From Candidatus Thorarchaeota archaeon (GTDB taxonomy: Archaea > Asgardarchaeota > Thorarchaeia > Thorarchaeales > Thorarchaeaceae), in the NCBI GenBank assembly GCA_019057475.1, contig DXJO01000039.1, positions 1-64,000 of the forward strand: a stretch of DNA of 64,000 nucleotides. Reading direction: 5' to 3'. Of this stretch, positions 51,458 through 61,073 are shown piece after piece (position 1 is the first letter of the stretch; every line of letters begins with the position of its first letter). Below the pieces are notes generated by a model that ran no database searches, was not told the DNA's origin, and saw only the letters and a list, made by a program, of their open reading frames with translations. A program made the translations under genes and the position numbers.

Positions 51458-53221
51458 TTACAGTACAACAAGGCCCAACAATCCCCATATCCAAACGACA
51501 ACGATTGTCACAACCAGGATTGCCACCAAGTCAATCATAAGTCCTGTCGTGACCATCTCTCTCATCGTCACTTTTCCGGTGGAGTATGCAATCGTGGAGG
51601 GAGGGGTTCCGGTGGGTAACGCAAAGTCCATGGAAACCGCAATCGCGATGACCATCGTCACCAACATAGGATCTATCCCGAGCCCTATAGCCAATGGGAT
51701 AGCAACTGGAATGAGTATTACGGCCGCTCCAGTGTTAGAGGCAACCATCGTCACTAGAACTGCCACAACTCCCAATATCACCACAATGAGAAAAGCTGGA
51801 AACATGCCTAGGCCATTCATTTGGTGAGCCAGATAGGCTGAAAGACCAGTGTCAATCATTGCACCTCCTAATGCGATTCCGCTGCCTAGTATTAACAAGG
51901 ATGACCAGCTAATTTCTGAGGATATATCCTTCTCATCCAAGATTCGAAGTACTAGAAGAAACAGACCACCCATCAGAGCGACGATGGAGCTTGGAATTCC
52001 ATGTCCGGACCAGTTGAGAACAGAGGCCATGAAATCAGGAAGCCCTTCGGTAAGCCACAGCCCCACGACCCCTGCGAAGACTACGACTACCAGCTTCTGC
52101 TGCAACGACATCGGTCCTAGTTTGAGGTACTCCTTCTCAGAAATCCCCTTGAGGTCTCGGATCTCCTCAATATCCTTCGGAAGCTTGAATCTGATTAGCA
52201 GCCATTGCCACACAATGGGCAGCATTATCAGCACCACGGGAACCCCAAACGGAAGCCAGCTCATGAAGGAGAATTCAATATCGAGGAAGGAATTGATGTA
52301 TGTTGCCGCCAACGGATTCGGAGGCGAACCAACAAGACTGGCCACTCCGCCCAGAGTTGCTGCGTAGGCAACTCCAAGCACGAGAGCCTTCCCATACTTG
52401 CTTCTCGTTTCCTCATTCCGTATCCTTGAGATAACAGCGATAGCTATCGGAATCATGATTGCGGCTGAAGCGGTGTTGCTAATCCACATTGAGAGGAATG
52501 CGGTCACAGCCATCACGGTCAACAGCAGACTGGAGCCAGATCCAGTGCTTCTAGACAGGATTAGTAGGGCTAGCCTCTTATCGAGGTCATACTTGCTCAG
52601 AGCGCGTCCGAGAAGGAATCCTCCTAGAATGAGCACAACTGCAGGATCAAAGAATGGAGCCAGTGCAGCCTGAGGAGTGCGTATCTCAGTGGTAACGAGC
52701 AGGATGGGGATTAGCATTGATGTAGCAACCAAACTGATTCCTTCCGAGAACCAAAGAATCGCCACGACTGCCAGTATCATCAGAGCGGCTTTTGATTTCA
52801 CAAGAGGTTGATATGTGACTGTGAATGTCTGACCACTCTGTCGCGCTGGTCTAATCGTCTGATCAAACCCTGCTTCATTCTGGAGACGAACCTCTATCTG
52901 ATCTGCTGCCAGGGGCGCTCCTATCGCGCTTATGATGAAAGTCAGCGCAGTGTCAGGAGCTAGGGGAACTCGAGTCATCACTGTGACCGTGACATTCGTT
53001 GTTGTGCCATTGAGATTGTATACGCGTTGTTCCAGTTGTCCGCCCTCAGCAAGTAAAACAATCACTGGGAGATCCACATCAATGCCGGGCGAAACGACAG
53101 TAATTGTGGTCTGATATTCGCCTGTTTGGAAATCCGGAGGGGCGAGATTGTAAAGTGCTAACCCGACAACAGCCGTCACGACCATTACAATCGCGGTTTT
53201 TCGCGAAATCCGGTATGACAA
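51458..53221 (-). CDS. SLC13/DASS-type anion transporter with N-terminal extracytoplasmic domain
   Basis: 587 residues. Past a first helix (residues 8-25), residues about 30-145 form a soluble beta-rich domain (TITVVSPGIDVDLPVIVLL, NVTVTVMTRVPLAPDTALTF) that faces outward. Then come about 11 helices with DASS signatures: ALAPFFDPAVVLILGGFLLG, ALPTGTPPSTIAYSTGK near the C-terminus, and SNTASAAIMIPIAIAV. The family moves di/tricarboxylates or sulphate with Na+. The extra domain is not part of normal DASS carriers and may bind substrate or anchor to the envelope. Confidence 0.82.
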   Translation of the reverse strand: MSYRISRKTAIVMVVTAVVGLALYNLAPPDFQTGEYQTTITVVSPGIDVDLPVIVLLAEGGQLEQRVYNLNGTTTNVTVTVMTRVPLAPDTALTFIISAIGAPLAADQIEVRLQNEAGFDQTIRPARQSGQTFTVTYQPLVKSKAALMILAVVAILWFSEGISLVATSMLIPILLVTTEIRTPQAALAPFFDPAVVLILGGFLLGRALSKYDLDKRLALLILSRSTGSGSSLLLTVMAVTAFLSMWISNTASAAIMIPIAIAVISRIRNEETRSKYGKALVLGVAYAATLGGVASLVGSPPNPLAATYINSFLDIEFSFMSWLPFGVPVVLIMLPIVWQWLLIRFKLPKDIEEIRDLKGISEKEYLKLGPMSLQQKLVVVVFAGVVGLWLTEGLPDFMASVLNWSGHGIPSSIVALMGGLFLLVLRILDEKDISSEISWSSLLILGSGIALGGAMIDTGLSAYLAHQMNGLGMFPAFLIVVILGVVAVLVTMVASNTGAAVILIPVAIPLAIGLGIDPMLVTMVIAIAVSMDFALPTGTPPSTIAYSTGKVTMREMVTTGLMIDLVAILVVTIVVVWIWGLLGLVVL

Positions 53222-53261
53222 AGCGCTTCTTCCTCACTCACGTTGTGTGGCATTCAAAGAC

Positions 53262-53624
53262 TCAATCGATAGGACGCGTTTCAAGAATTCTCAACATCTC
53301 GGTAGAAGGCGAAACAAAACCCTTTGTGCCTACTATCGTCCTGGTCTTCTCTACCAGATGACCAGTATACTTGTCGAGGATGTCAACGGTTTCCTCAAAC
53401 TTATCGAAGGGACCTTCGAAGACTGTGAACCCAGTGAATGCGGTTCCAAAAGCACTACCGGCCTCGGCCAGAATCTTGATTCCCGCGGGTAGTTTGTTCC
53501 TTATTGTGCCCCATTGCTTGAACCATTCCCGCTTCTCATCATCCGTCATCGTACGAAGCCGATACATTAGTATGTAATAAAAATCCGGGTGACTGGAGTC
53601 ACCGGGTTTCGTGCGGCCAGCCAT
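53262..53624 (-). CDS. Small dimeric alpha/beta-barrel-like protein, 120 aa
   Basis: DFYYILMYRLRTMTDDEKRE, then FGTAFTGFTVFEGPFDKFEE, looks like the ferredoxin-like half-barrel of ABM/GYD-type proteins. The C-terminal IVGTKGFVSPSTEMLRILE gives the last strands. No catalytic residues stand out. It starts at ATG 53624 and is divergent from the MFS gene. Function unknown. Confidence 0.5.
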   Translation of the reverse strand: MAGRTKPGDSSHPDFYYILMYRLRTMTDDEKREWFKQWGTIRNKLPAGIKILAEAGSAFGTAFTGFTVFEGPFDKFEETVDILDKYTGHLVEKTRTIVGTKGFVSPSTEMLRILETRPID

Positions 53625-53698
53625 ACTCTAACGAACGCACTGTATAGCTTATAACGGTGATGTACCCTGAAACTCGAAACCTACAAGGGGTAATTCGT

Positions 53699-54925
53699 AT
53701 GGGTCTCAGAGCGTCCGAGTATACAGGTAACCTGTTGGCTCTCTACTTTGTCACAATCATTATGCGCGCGTCATTCTACATTAGCATAGCTGTCATTCAA
53801 AGCTTGAACTACATGGGCGGAGGCATACATGAATGGGAAATCGCAGCCGTTATGGTTGTGTACCCACTTGCAGAACTCACCTCGGTTTCATTCTTTGGCT
53901 CATATAGTGATAAGATTGGCCGGAGGCCCATCCTGATTGCTAGTCTCTTCATCACTGCAGCTTCAGCATATCTCTTCGCCATAGCACCAACCGCAGCGAT
54001 TCTGATTGCATTCTCGGCAGTCTTTGGAATCGGTGCCGCATCCAAGGTTTCCACAACTTTGTCGATGATTGCGGATATGTCATCTGAGCACGATCGAGCT
54101 CGTCTGATGGGGTACTATGATCTCTCTACACTCTCGGGTCTTGCCGGGGGCTATGGCTTGGGAATCATACTGCTGGAGATGACCATTGCTCCGAGCTCAA
54201 TCCTCTTCATGGCTGGCTCAGCCTGCGCTGTGAGCGGAATAATTGCATTCTTTGTAATAAGGGAAACCCGAACTCACGTGCATGTTGACATGAGCACGCT
54301 CGATTTAATCAAGAAGGTTGCAATGGATCGGAAGATCCAGATGTTGATTCCGGTTTACGTTCCTATAATCGCAATGTACGGTCTGCTCATTGGATATGCA
54401 GAGAGGATAATCGAGGAACATTTCGATCTGCTGACTGGTACTGACCTGCTATACCTCTTTGCTGTGCTCGGCGGCTCACTCATTCTGGGAATCGTTATCA
54501 TGGGACACCTCTCAGATCATTACATGAAGCGACGGCCGTTCATTGTGGCAGGACTTATCGGCTTTGGAATCTTGGGATACTTGATGGTTGCATACGCTGA
54601 CAATTTACCGGGACTTTGGAGCATTTGGCCAGCGTTGCCCATACTTGGCTTCATGGCAGGCGCATTCCCCCCAGCGGCAATGGCCTATCTCACGGACGTA
54701 TCTGACAAGGAAGCAAGAGGAGCCACGATGGGTGTCTATAGCATCTTCTTCGGCTCAGGTATGATCATTGGACCGCTAGCTGGAGCGTTTGCTTACGGTA
54801 ACTACGGGCTCTACGGGATGGCTGCCCTCGTAGGCATTTTCATCACTATCGCAATAGCTGGAACATACTTCATGCCTGAAAGACATCATAAGGAAGAAAG
54901 CCCCGCGCTAGAATCCGCTGACTGA
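53699..54925 (+). CDS. Major facilitator superfamily transporter
   Basis: About 408 residues and 12 hydrophobic helices, with MFS signatures: FGSYSDKIGRRPILIASLFI (the D-R/K-GRR motif between helices 2 and 3) and GHLSDHYMKRRPFIVAGL (its repeat in the second half). AVFGIGAASKVSTTLSMIAD matches helix 4. Substrate is unknown; drug or sugar export fits. A TATA box, GCTTATAACGG (53647-53657), makes the ATG at 53699 (MGLRASEYTG) more likely than GTG 53657, which would lie at the box. Confidence 0.8.
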   Translation: MGLRASEYTGNLLALYFVTIIMRASFYISIAVIQSLNYMGGGIHEWEIAAVMVVYPLAELTSVSFFGSYSDKIGRRPILIASLFITAASAYLFAIAPTAAILIAFSAVFGIGAASKVSTTLSMIADMSSEHDRARLMGYYDLSTLSGLAGGYGLGIILLEMTIAPSSILFMAGSACAVSGIIAFFVIRETRTHVHVDMSTLDLIKKVAMDRKIQMLIPVYVPIIAMYGLLIGYAERIIEEHFDLLTGTDLLYLFAVLGGSLILGIVIMGHLSDHYMKRRPFIVAGLIGFGILGYLMVAYADNLPGLWSIWPALPILGFMAGAFPPAAMAYLTDVSDKEARGATMGVYSIFFGSGMIIGPLAGAFAYGNYGLYGMAALVGIFITIAIAGTYFMPERHHKEESPALESAD

Positions 54926-54987
54926 GCAAAGGTTAATAGCAAGCACATCCTTCAACGCGATAGAATCTCATAACGGAGAGCGTAATC

Positions 54988-55599
54988 ATGGCTAGGCTTA
55001 CTACCATTGGTAACTTAATCGCAGGGATAGGTCTCGCAGTGTTGGCTTTTGCAGCGATACTGCACTATCTACTGTCAGGAATCGCAGAATTGGCGGGGGT
55101 TGGTATCATTACATGGACGGTGGCCGCAGGGTTGCTTGTTCTAGTCCTAATCTTCGCCGTAGTCAACACGTTCACGGAAGTCACAGGATTTGTGCATCCA
55201 GAAGACAAACTCGTCGCCAACATGTTTGTCTTCATCATGGCTATTGCAACTATTCTGATCTACGGAATCTTTCCTGACTTGGCCGTCCCCCAGGATAGCC
55301 TTTTCCAGATGGCTTCAATGATTGTGATAGCTTACGTGTTTCTGTTCGTCTTCACCTACTTTAGCTCAACAATAACTGAAGGCGCGGATATGTCCCAAGT
55401 GAAGGAGATGACTGCTCGATTCATGCTTGTTTCGCTATTGCTAGGAGCAATCATGGCAGGGCTTATGGTGATACTTGACTGGATAATGTTCACTCTCTCA
55501 TACGAGTGGGCGAGTGTTTCGCTGGGTGCCTTCGCTGTTGGACTCGTATTCGTCATGGCATTCGCGCTGGGAAGAAAATACGAACCTGTCGGAGGGTAG
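54988..55599 (+). CDS. Membrane protein with six helices, 203 aa
   Basis: Helix pairs with short loops (GNLIAGIGLAVLAFAAILHY, MFVFIMAIATILIYGIFPDL, MLVSLLLGAIMAGLMVILDW) and a basic C-terminus, GRKYEPVGG. No family recognised. ATG 54988 is preceded by GGAGAGCG. It follows the MFS gene by 62 bases on the same strand, so the two may be one transcript. Confidence 0.6.
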   Translation: MARLTTIGNLIAGIGLAVLAFAAILHYLLSGIAELAGVGIITWTVAAGLLVLVLIFAVVNTFTEVTGFVHPEDKLVANMFVFIMAIATILIYGIFPDLAVPQDSLFQMASMIVIAYVFLFVFTYFSSTITEGADMSQVKEMTARFMLVSLLLGAIMAGLMVILDWIMFTLSYEWASVSLGAFAVGLVFVMAFALGRKYEPVGG

Positions 55600-55787
55600 A
55601 ATCTCAACAGAGGATGGACTTTTCTCCCCATCCTTCCCCCTTTGGGGGGTTCTGTTTCTTTCAAGTAGAATGTGTAATTAGGGCAATCTCTCAGCAAATG
55701 TATTAAATGCTGGTACATCCGTTGTTCGTAACTAGTTGAGGCAGGCGATCTCCGCCCCAACAAGACAAGCTGAAGCTGGTGTGACAT

Positions 55788-57737
55788 ATGACAGACGGCA
55801 AGCTATGGCTAGGTTTTTACCTGGATGAGGAAGGAAAGCGGACCAAAAACAAGTTCGAGATTAGTGTGGACCTTCTTCGAAGACATGGTGGCGTATTCGG
55901 ATCTACGGGCTCGGGGAAGACGGTACTTAGTAAGGCCGTCATAGAAGAGGCCGCAATGCAGGGCATCCCCGTTCTGGCGTTCGACCCCCAAGGTGACATC
56001 GCCTCGTTAATGTTACCTGGTGATCCCAAGGAACTCCAATCGAAAGGTGTTCCACCAGAACGTTTGAAGGAGTACATGGATAAGGTCATAGTACGTGTAT
56101 ACACACCAGCAAGCAGCAAAGGATTAGCAATCTCGATCAACCCCTTGAAGCTGCCTGACAGGAAAGCAGACCAGGATGACGTCATAAGACTTCTTGATAA
56201 CTCTGCAAGAACCCTCGTCAAAGTCCTGGCAAAGGTTGCGGGCCTCTCAAAGTCGTGGGAGAGTAAGTCATTCGCGGCGGTCTATGAGCTCCTCCGAAGC
56301 ATCTGGGAGAATCCCAAGAAGGAAATTGGCACCTTAAAGGATCTCGCGAATATGCTCGTTTTGGACAAAGAAGAAATCGGAGTCGACTTGGAACCCTATA
56401 TGAGGTTAACAGAGCGTCAGAAACTGGCGTCTACAATTAGGGCTCTTACTGTTGGCTCATCCCAGCTGCTCTTCAAAGAAGAAGGCCAGATTGACTTTGA
56501 TTATTTGATCAAGCCTGTGAACGGGAAGACCCCAATCAACGTTCTGTTTCTGAAGACCTTGCGCAGTGAGGAGGAAAAGCACTTCTTCATCGCTATAGTT
56601 CTAAATCAGCTATATTCTTGGATGCTAAGGCAAGGCTTTACGAGTAAACCCAGACTACTCCTCTTCCAAGATGAAGCGGCACCCTTCATACCAGCTGGAA
56701 TGCGGGCTCCAGGTCCCAAGGAAACTTTCCTTCTCCTCTTCAGACAGGCGAGGAAGTATGGAGTGGAATGCCTAATCGCCACTCAGAGCCCAAAGGATAT
56801 CGATTACAAGGCATTCGAACAATTCAACACAATTGCCTCAGGCAGAATCAGCAGCGAGCAATCATTGAAGGTACTGGAGAGAATTCTCGAACCCATCGCA
56901 GGCGAGAAGCAGTCTGAAGAGATAATCCGGGCCCTCCCAGGCCAGCAGACGGCGACCTTTATTTTCTCGTCAGCAGAGATGAAGCCGAAGGTCAATCACA
57001 TCGGAGTGCGATGGCTGCTCACTAGGCACATTACGCTGACAGAGAAAGATGTTCAGAAACATATGTCTCAACTCGTCAAGCAGCAGCAAAAGATCCTTCA
57101 AGAGATGGAGCGCGTTCGACTAGGAGCGAAGGCAAAGAAGGAAGCCGAACGCCGAAGACTTGCCGAACAGAGGAAAAAGGATGCTGAACAACAACGCGCG
57201 GATGAGGAAAGGAGAAAGAAAGAAGAAGAAAACCGTCGTCGAAGGGAGAAAGAGCTTGCAGAGAAGAAGGCCAAGTTCAAGAAAGCCTCTGATAATGATA
57301 AGGTATTCTCAACTCGTGGCCAGGCGGGCACAATTTCTTATGATGACCTCATCAATGGGTTCGTAGCAATGATAGAGGCTATCGCAAAAACCGCCTTTGG
57401 ACTTCCGTTCTTGAGGGAGCTCGTGAAGCGAGGAGAACTCAACTACGAGAAAGCTCTGTCCTACTATCTAACGGAAACGAGAGCGGCAATTAAACAAGGC
57501 TTAGCTAAGAAAGAGAAGAAGGAAATCAAGAAACGAGGGAAGACCAAGAAGGTCACGTACATCGTCTATGATTTCGAATATGTGCTCAATGCAGTCATTA
57601 AAAGCATGGGCGTCAAAGAGCCCGATTACGTCGATGAAAAGAGGCTGAGAAAGCGCTTTGAACAGCTGGTCAAGAAAGCCTCCAGAAACAGCCTTCTCGA
57701 GCGCATCGTACTGGGAGAACCTTTCCTCCAGTTCTAG
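55788..57737 (+). CDS. HerA-like ATPase with coiled-coil and DUF853-like C-terminus, 649 aa
   Basis: Residues about 32-50 hold GGVFGSTGSGKTVLSKAV (Walker A) and VLAFDPQGDIASLMLPGDPK follows. The later RLLLFQDEAAPFIPAGMRAP holds the DE of Walker B and TIASGRISSEQSL lies near the arginine finger. This is the HerA/VirB4-like FtsK fold, here of the DUF853 type. After residue 420 there is a coiled coil rich in Glu/Lys/Arg (residues about 430-500), then a 110-residue domain ending LERIVLGEPFLQF. HerA proteins move DNA, often with NurA, which is not present. ATG 55788. Confidence 0.8.
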   Translation: MTDGKLWLGFYLDEEGKRTKNKFEISVDLLRRHGGVFGSTGSGKTVLSKAVIEEAAMQGIPVLAFDPQGDIASLMLPGDPKELQSKGVPPERLKEYMDKVIVRVYTPASSKGLAISINPLKLPDRKADQDDVIRLLDNSARTLVKVLAKVAGLSKSWESKSFAAVYELLRSIWENPKKEIGTLKDLANMLVLDKEEIGVDLEPYMRLTERQKLASTIRALTVGSSQLLFKEEGQIDFDYLIKPVNGKTPINVLFLKTLRSEEEKHFFIAIVLNQLYSWMLRQGFTSKPRLLLFQDEAAPFIPAGMRAPGPKETFLLLFRQARKYGVECLIATQSPKDIDYKAFEQFNTIASGRISSEQSLKVLERILEPIAGEKQSEEIIRALPGQQTATFIFSSAEMKPKVNHIGVRWLLTRHITLTEKDVQKHMSQLVKQQQKILQEMERVRLGAKAKKEAERRRLAEQRKKDAEQQRADEERRKKEEENRRRREKELAEKKAKFKKASDNDKVFSTRGQAGTISYDDLINGFVAMIEAIAKTAFGLPFLRELVKRGELNYEKALSYYLTETRAAIKQGLAKKEKKEIKKRGKTKKVTYIVYDFEYVLNAVIKSMGVKEPDYVDEKRLRKRFEQLVKKASRNSLLERIVLGEPFLQF

Positions 57738-58450
57738 TTGGAACTGAACGTGGTCCATCCCTCAACCGTACAAGTGACCCACCGGTCCACCATTTCAAGC
57801 GTAAGATTCGCTGCAGAGGTCATCATGTCAGGCGTTGCGACCGGAGCACCATAGATGAGAAGCAAGATGTTCTTGCTCTTTGGTGTAACCTTTGTTCTCT
57901 CCGAATCATGAGTAGCGTACCCAAAGCAGACTATTTTCTCGTCATCAGCAAGAACAATCTCCCGCCCTCTGCATGTGAGCTGCTTGCCCCCAATCCTCTC
58001 GAAAACCTCTCCCTTGTGGGCAGTGCGCACAACTAGGTTTCCCTCTAGAACAGTTTCATCAATCAATCCTATCGGAAGCTTGTGATAGGCTGACGCAAGA
58101 TTCGCCACATCAACAAGAGTGGATATGCGCCAGAGGTTTAGGCCTCGCACAATCCTTCGCAGCAATGCCTCACTCGATACGCGAAGCTTGGTGGGATCCA
58201 TTCCGAATGTCCAGTATAGGTCGCGATATGACCTGAAAACAAGGTCATCCTTTACATCATCCAAAGTTGTTCGAGACCGTATCTCACCAAAGAGCTCCTG
58301 CTCATACTTCTCGAAATCAGAACTGGATTTGCCCAGGTCCAGCTCGATTAACCTTGCGATCATTAAACTGAGGCCTTCGCGCTGCACATCGAAACGTACA
58401 GCACGACCAAGAGAAATCCCCGCTTGAAATCCTGTATTGGATGGGCACAT
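57734..58450 (-). CDS. B3/B4-domain tRNA-binding protein (COG3382-like)
   Basis: About 238 residues. DDVKDDLVFRSYRDLYWTFG, then MDPTKLRVSSEALLRRIVRG and LWRISTLVDVANLASAYHKL, are the B3/B4 module of the phenylalanyl-tRNA synthetase beta chain. LPIGLIDETVLEGNLVVRTA and RGREIVLADDEKIVCFGYAT close it. The free-standing domain may edit mischarged tRNA or bind metabolites. ATG 58450 (MCPSNTGFQA) is preferred; the frame from 58495 adds 15 residues that overlap the HAD gene. It converges with the HerA-like gene (4-base overlap). Confidence 0.82.
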   Translation of the reverse strand: MCPSNTGFQAGISLGRAVRFDVQREGLSLMIARLIELDLGKSSSDFEKYEQELFGEIRSRTTLDDVKDDLVFRSYRDLYWTFGMDPTKLRVSSEALLRRIVRGLNLWRISTLVDVANLASAYHKLPIGLIDETVLEGNLVVRTAHKGEVFERIGGKQLTCRGREIVLADDEKIVCFGYATHDSERTKVTPKSKNILLLIYGAPVATPDMMTSAANLTLEMVDRWVTCTVEGWTTFSSN

Positions 58451-58481
58451 GTTTCTCACGCCTGATTCTGAAGAAGCCCTG

Positions 58482-59288
58482 CTACAGCATCTCAATGACT
58501 TCCCGAAGGCTATTCACCTCTAGATCAGGAGTCATATCCATGCCATCCACATCGAATGGAATGATATCGTCCGGATTGCGCCGAACAAGAATAGTTGCGA
58601 GACCTGCTGCCTTTCCTCCAGCAATGTCTGAAGCCGGGTTATCCCCGACCATCACAGCATCGCTCATCTCGAATCCAAGAGTTTTCACTGTTTCAATCAC
58701 GATTTCAGGGAGTGGTTTCCTTACCGCAATTGCCTTCACGCCAGTGGCATGCTCAATTGCTGCGACAATTGAACCCTCGCCGATGTAGATGTCCTCGTGC
58801 CCGAGATACACCCCAGGATAGTCCTTGCTTCCGCTGATGCACAGAAGAGATGCTCCTTGATGGACCATCTTGGTCGCAAAGTTGAGACGCTGAAAGGTGA
58901 GACCCCGGTCGGCTCCAACTGCCACGTAGTCGATGGGCGGGTTGTTAGTGACATCAAGACCTCTTGCAACAAAGTCCTCTGTGGCGCCTCCCTCGCTGAT
59001 TACAAAGCATCTTGCACCAGGAGACCTATTGTGAACGTACGCTGCCGCGGCAGCACCAGCACTGAATGTATTCTTGAGGCTGACATCGAACCCCGCAGAA
59101 GCCACAGCCCCGTGAATTTGCCGTGCAGAAAGCCGTCCGGTGTTAGTCAATAACGCAAGCGTTCTACGCTTTTCCATTAGAGCATTCCAGAGAGGCAAGG
59201 CGTCGGGGAATGGCTCAGGATGTTCTACATCCTTTATGAGCGTGTTATCAACATCGAATATCCACAGATGTTTGCTACTGAAGTCCAT
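58482..59288 (-). CDS. HAD-superfamily phosphatase (NagD/PGPase-like)
   Basis: About 268 residues. WIFDVDNTLIKDV is motif I (DxD), LALLTNTGRLS motif II, AIAVRKPLPEIV motif III (Lys) and AVMVGDNPASDIAGGKAAGL motif IV. A type C2 cap lies between, as in NagD and phosphoglycolate phosphatases. It probably dephosphorylates a small phospho-compound. ATG 59288 puts motif I near residue 10; the frame from 59348 adds 20. It precedes the B3/B4 gene on the same strand. Confidence 0.83.
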   Translation of the reverse strand: MDFSSKHLWIFDVDNTLIKDVEHPEPFPDALPLWNALMEKRRTLALLTNTGRLSARQIHGAVASAGFDVSLKNTFSAGAAAAAYVHNRSPGARCFVISEGGATEDFVARGLDVTNNPPIDYVAVGADRGLTFQRLNFATKMVHQGASLLCISGSKDYPGVYLGHEDIYIGEGSIVAAIEHATGVKAIAVRKPLPEIVIETVKTLGFEMSDAVMVGDNPASDIAGGKAAGLATILVRRNPDDIIPFDVDGMDMTPDLEVNSLREVIEML

Positions 59289-59348
59289 GGCAGTCACTAT
59301 CTTGCTCCAATGCGAAGCATCCACAAAAGTCTGTCTGACGCGATGCAT

Positions 59349-59756
59349 CTAGTCCTGTTCAAGAAGCGGAATCACGCAGATGAAAATGAAGGGCTGTTTC
59401 CCCTTTGTGTTGTCATACCCATGCTCAACACCGGATGGAATGAACACGACATCATCCTTCTTTGCTATAGTACCTTCTGGAAAACCTAGGGCCTTAACCT
59501 GACCATGAAGCACGAATATCTGGTGCTCTTCATCATGTGTATGAAGTGGAATGATGCCACCAGGCTGTATCTCGAAACGTCGCATAGAGTATGTCGTGGC
59601 TCCAGTCATCTTCCCAACTAGCCAGCGCATTGTGACCTTCCTGCTGCCAGGCATTGTGATTTCACACTCTTCGCGCTCGTTGTAGTTCACAATGTACATA
59701 CGGAAGACCTCCGATATTGCCCGGAAAGTGCCGGATGAAGCGTTGTGCTGGCTCAC
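59349..59756 (-). CDS. Single-domain cupin
   Basis: 135 residues. Metal-binding motif 1 is HTHDEEHQIFVLHGQVKAL and motif 2 is PSGVEHGYDN, with G-x5-HxHx3-4Ex6G order kept. An N-terminal 40-residue arm precedes the barrel. The role could be an isomerase, dioxygenase or a sensor; no partner suggests which. Its stop is 60 bases upstream of the HAD gene's start on the same strand. Confidence 0.75.
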   Translation of the reverse strand: MSQHNASSGTFRAISEVFRMYIVNYNEREECEITMPGSRKVTMRWLVGKMTGATTYSMRRFEIQPGGIIPLHTHDEEHQIFVLHGQVKALGFPEGTIAKKDDVVFIPSGVEHGYDNTKGKQPFIFICVIPLLEQD

Positions 59757-59922
59757 AATATAATAACATTAGGTTATGACCACGTGGAATGAGAGATCTA
59801 TCGTGAATGCTTGGACCAGCGGCATCATCGACTCACCGCAGAAAGTTTAATCTTGGCAGCTCTCGTTTGCGAATCACCTAGAATGCAGGAGAGTTGGCCT
59901 GCAGCTGTGGATGGTACTATTC

Positions 59923-60444
59923 ATGAGTGAAGAGAACACATACCTTCGAGCAAAACTGACCGAAATCAACAGCTCCATCAAGGGCTTGACTGAGATGCTC
60001 AATCGGATGATTGACGTCATGTCAAAGATCAGCGAGGTACAAGACGCAATGTCTGAAACGAAAGCCCTTGCAACTGCGAATAGCCAGAAGCTTGATGCGC
60101 TCATGGAAAAGATCGAAGGCATCACTGTGGCCGCTTCACCTGCTGCAAGACAGGCATCAATCGCTGAGAAAGGAGCAGTTCCTTCAATGCAGATAATACT
60201 CGACACATTGGAGTCCCAAGTCAGAGAAGGAGTAATCGCAAGCGATTTATCCATGAAGATAGGCGAAACTGTTCAAACCCTTGAACGAATGCTGGGCAAG
60301 TCTGGGCCACTCATTGTAAAGATGCAGCGGTGGACACGGATTCTCAAAACGTACGGGAGGGTTGACACCATCAGTCCCCAGGACCTCCAGAAGCTGCGCT
60401 TAGACATCAAGGACTGGGGCAAAGAGCTGGCGAAGCTGAGATAA
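59923..60444 (+). CDS. Coiled-coil hypothetical protein, about 173 aa
   Basis: Nearly all helical, with a predicted coiled coil around residues 5-65 (LTEISSI-like heptads: SSIKGLTEMLNRMIDVMSKI, SEVQDAMSETKALATANSQK). The C-terminal half has a second helical bundle. No known domain. ATG 59923 (MSEENTYLRAK) is preferred over 59911. Confidence 0.55.
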   Translation: MSEENTYLRAKLTEINSSIKGLTEMLNRMIDVMSKISEVQDAMSETKALATANSQKLDALMEKIEGITVAASPAARQASIAEKGAVPSMQIILDTLESQVREGVIASDLSMKIGETVQTLERMLGKSGPLIVKMQRWTRILKTYGRVDTISPQDLQKLRLDIKDWGKELAKLR

Positions 60445-60659
60445 GGCTTACACCTTCTCCTAAGCACCCGCAACAACTGATTTCCGCGTATAATCTGTTT
60501 TGGTGCCTTTGAGTGGCAAAAAACGTGATGATAATGCTTAGTTCGTGATTTGAGGGTAAAGAAGACGTTATTGTTATCAGAATGCTCAAGGCTTAATAAC
60601 AGAGAATTCAGTTGCACTTGTAGAGGATTCTGCCGGGAAGCAGTGGAGTTAGACTTCAA

Positions 60660-60998
60660 ATGCTTGATGATAATTGGAAGCGCACTGTGGAGGAAACGAT
60701 TGAGCGTTTCCCAGTCACGCATAGGGATACTATTCTCAAAATATGGTATGATTGGCTTGACACCGACCCTCAAGCACCATTCTATGTCAGCTGGTCAGAC
60801 TTCTCATCACAGCACGACGATCAAGAGGCTCTATACACAGAAACGAGAGTCTTCCTGAAGAGAGTCGCGAATGAGCTCAGGGAGCGCGAAGTCCCACGCA
60901 CTAGCTGGCAAAAAATAGCGAAAGCTCTTGCTGCCGCTGCGAGTGTACTCCTTGTCATATTCCTAGCGCTTTCGAGGGCATTTCGTGCATCAGAGTGA
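60660..60998 (+). CDS. Tail-anchored hypothetical protein, 112 aa
   Basis: A charged helical cytosolic part (residues 1-78) is followed by one C-terminal hydrophobic segment (KALAAAASVLLVIFLALS) and a short basic end, the layout of tail-anchored membrane proteins. No domain recognised. ATG 60660. Confidence 0.55.
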   Translation: MLDDNWKRTVEETIERFPVTHRDTILKIWYDWLDTDPQAPFYVSWSDFSSQHDDQEALYTETRVFLKRVANELREREVPRTSWQKIAKALAAAASVLLVIFLALSRAFRASE

Positions 60999-61035
60999 AT
61001 GCTTCTAATGATTTCTCATGAATTCAGAGCGGCCT

Positions 61036-61044
61036 ACTTATAAC
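61036..61044 (+). promoter_or_regulatory. TATA box of the RecJ-like nuclease
   Basis: ACTTATAAC lies 30-38 bases ahead of ATG 61074. GGGGAAGCG directly before the ATG is a further start signal. Confidence 0.55.
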
Positions 61045-61073
61045 AAGATTAGACGACCCACGCTGGGGAAGCG

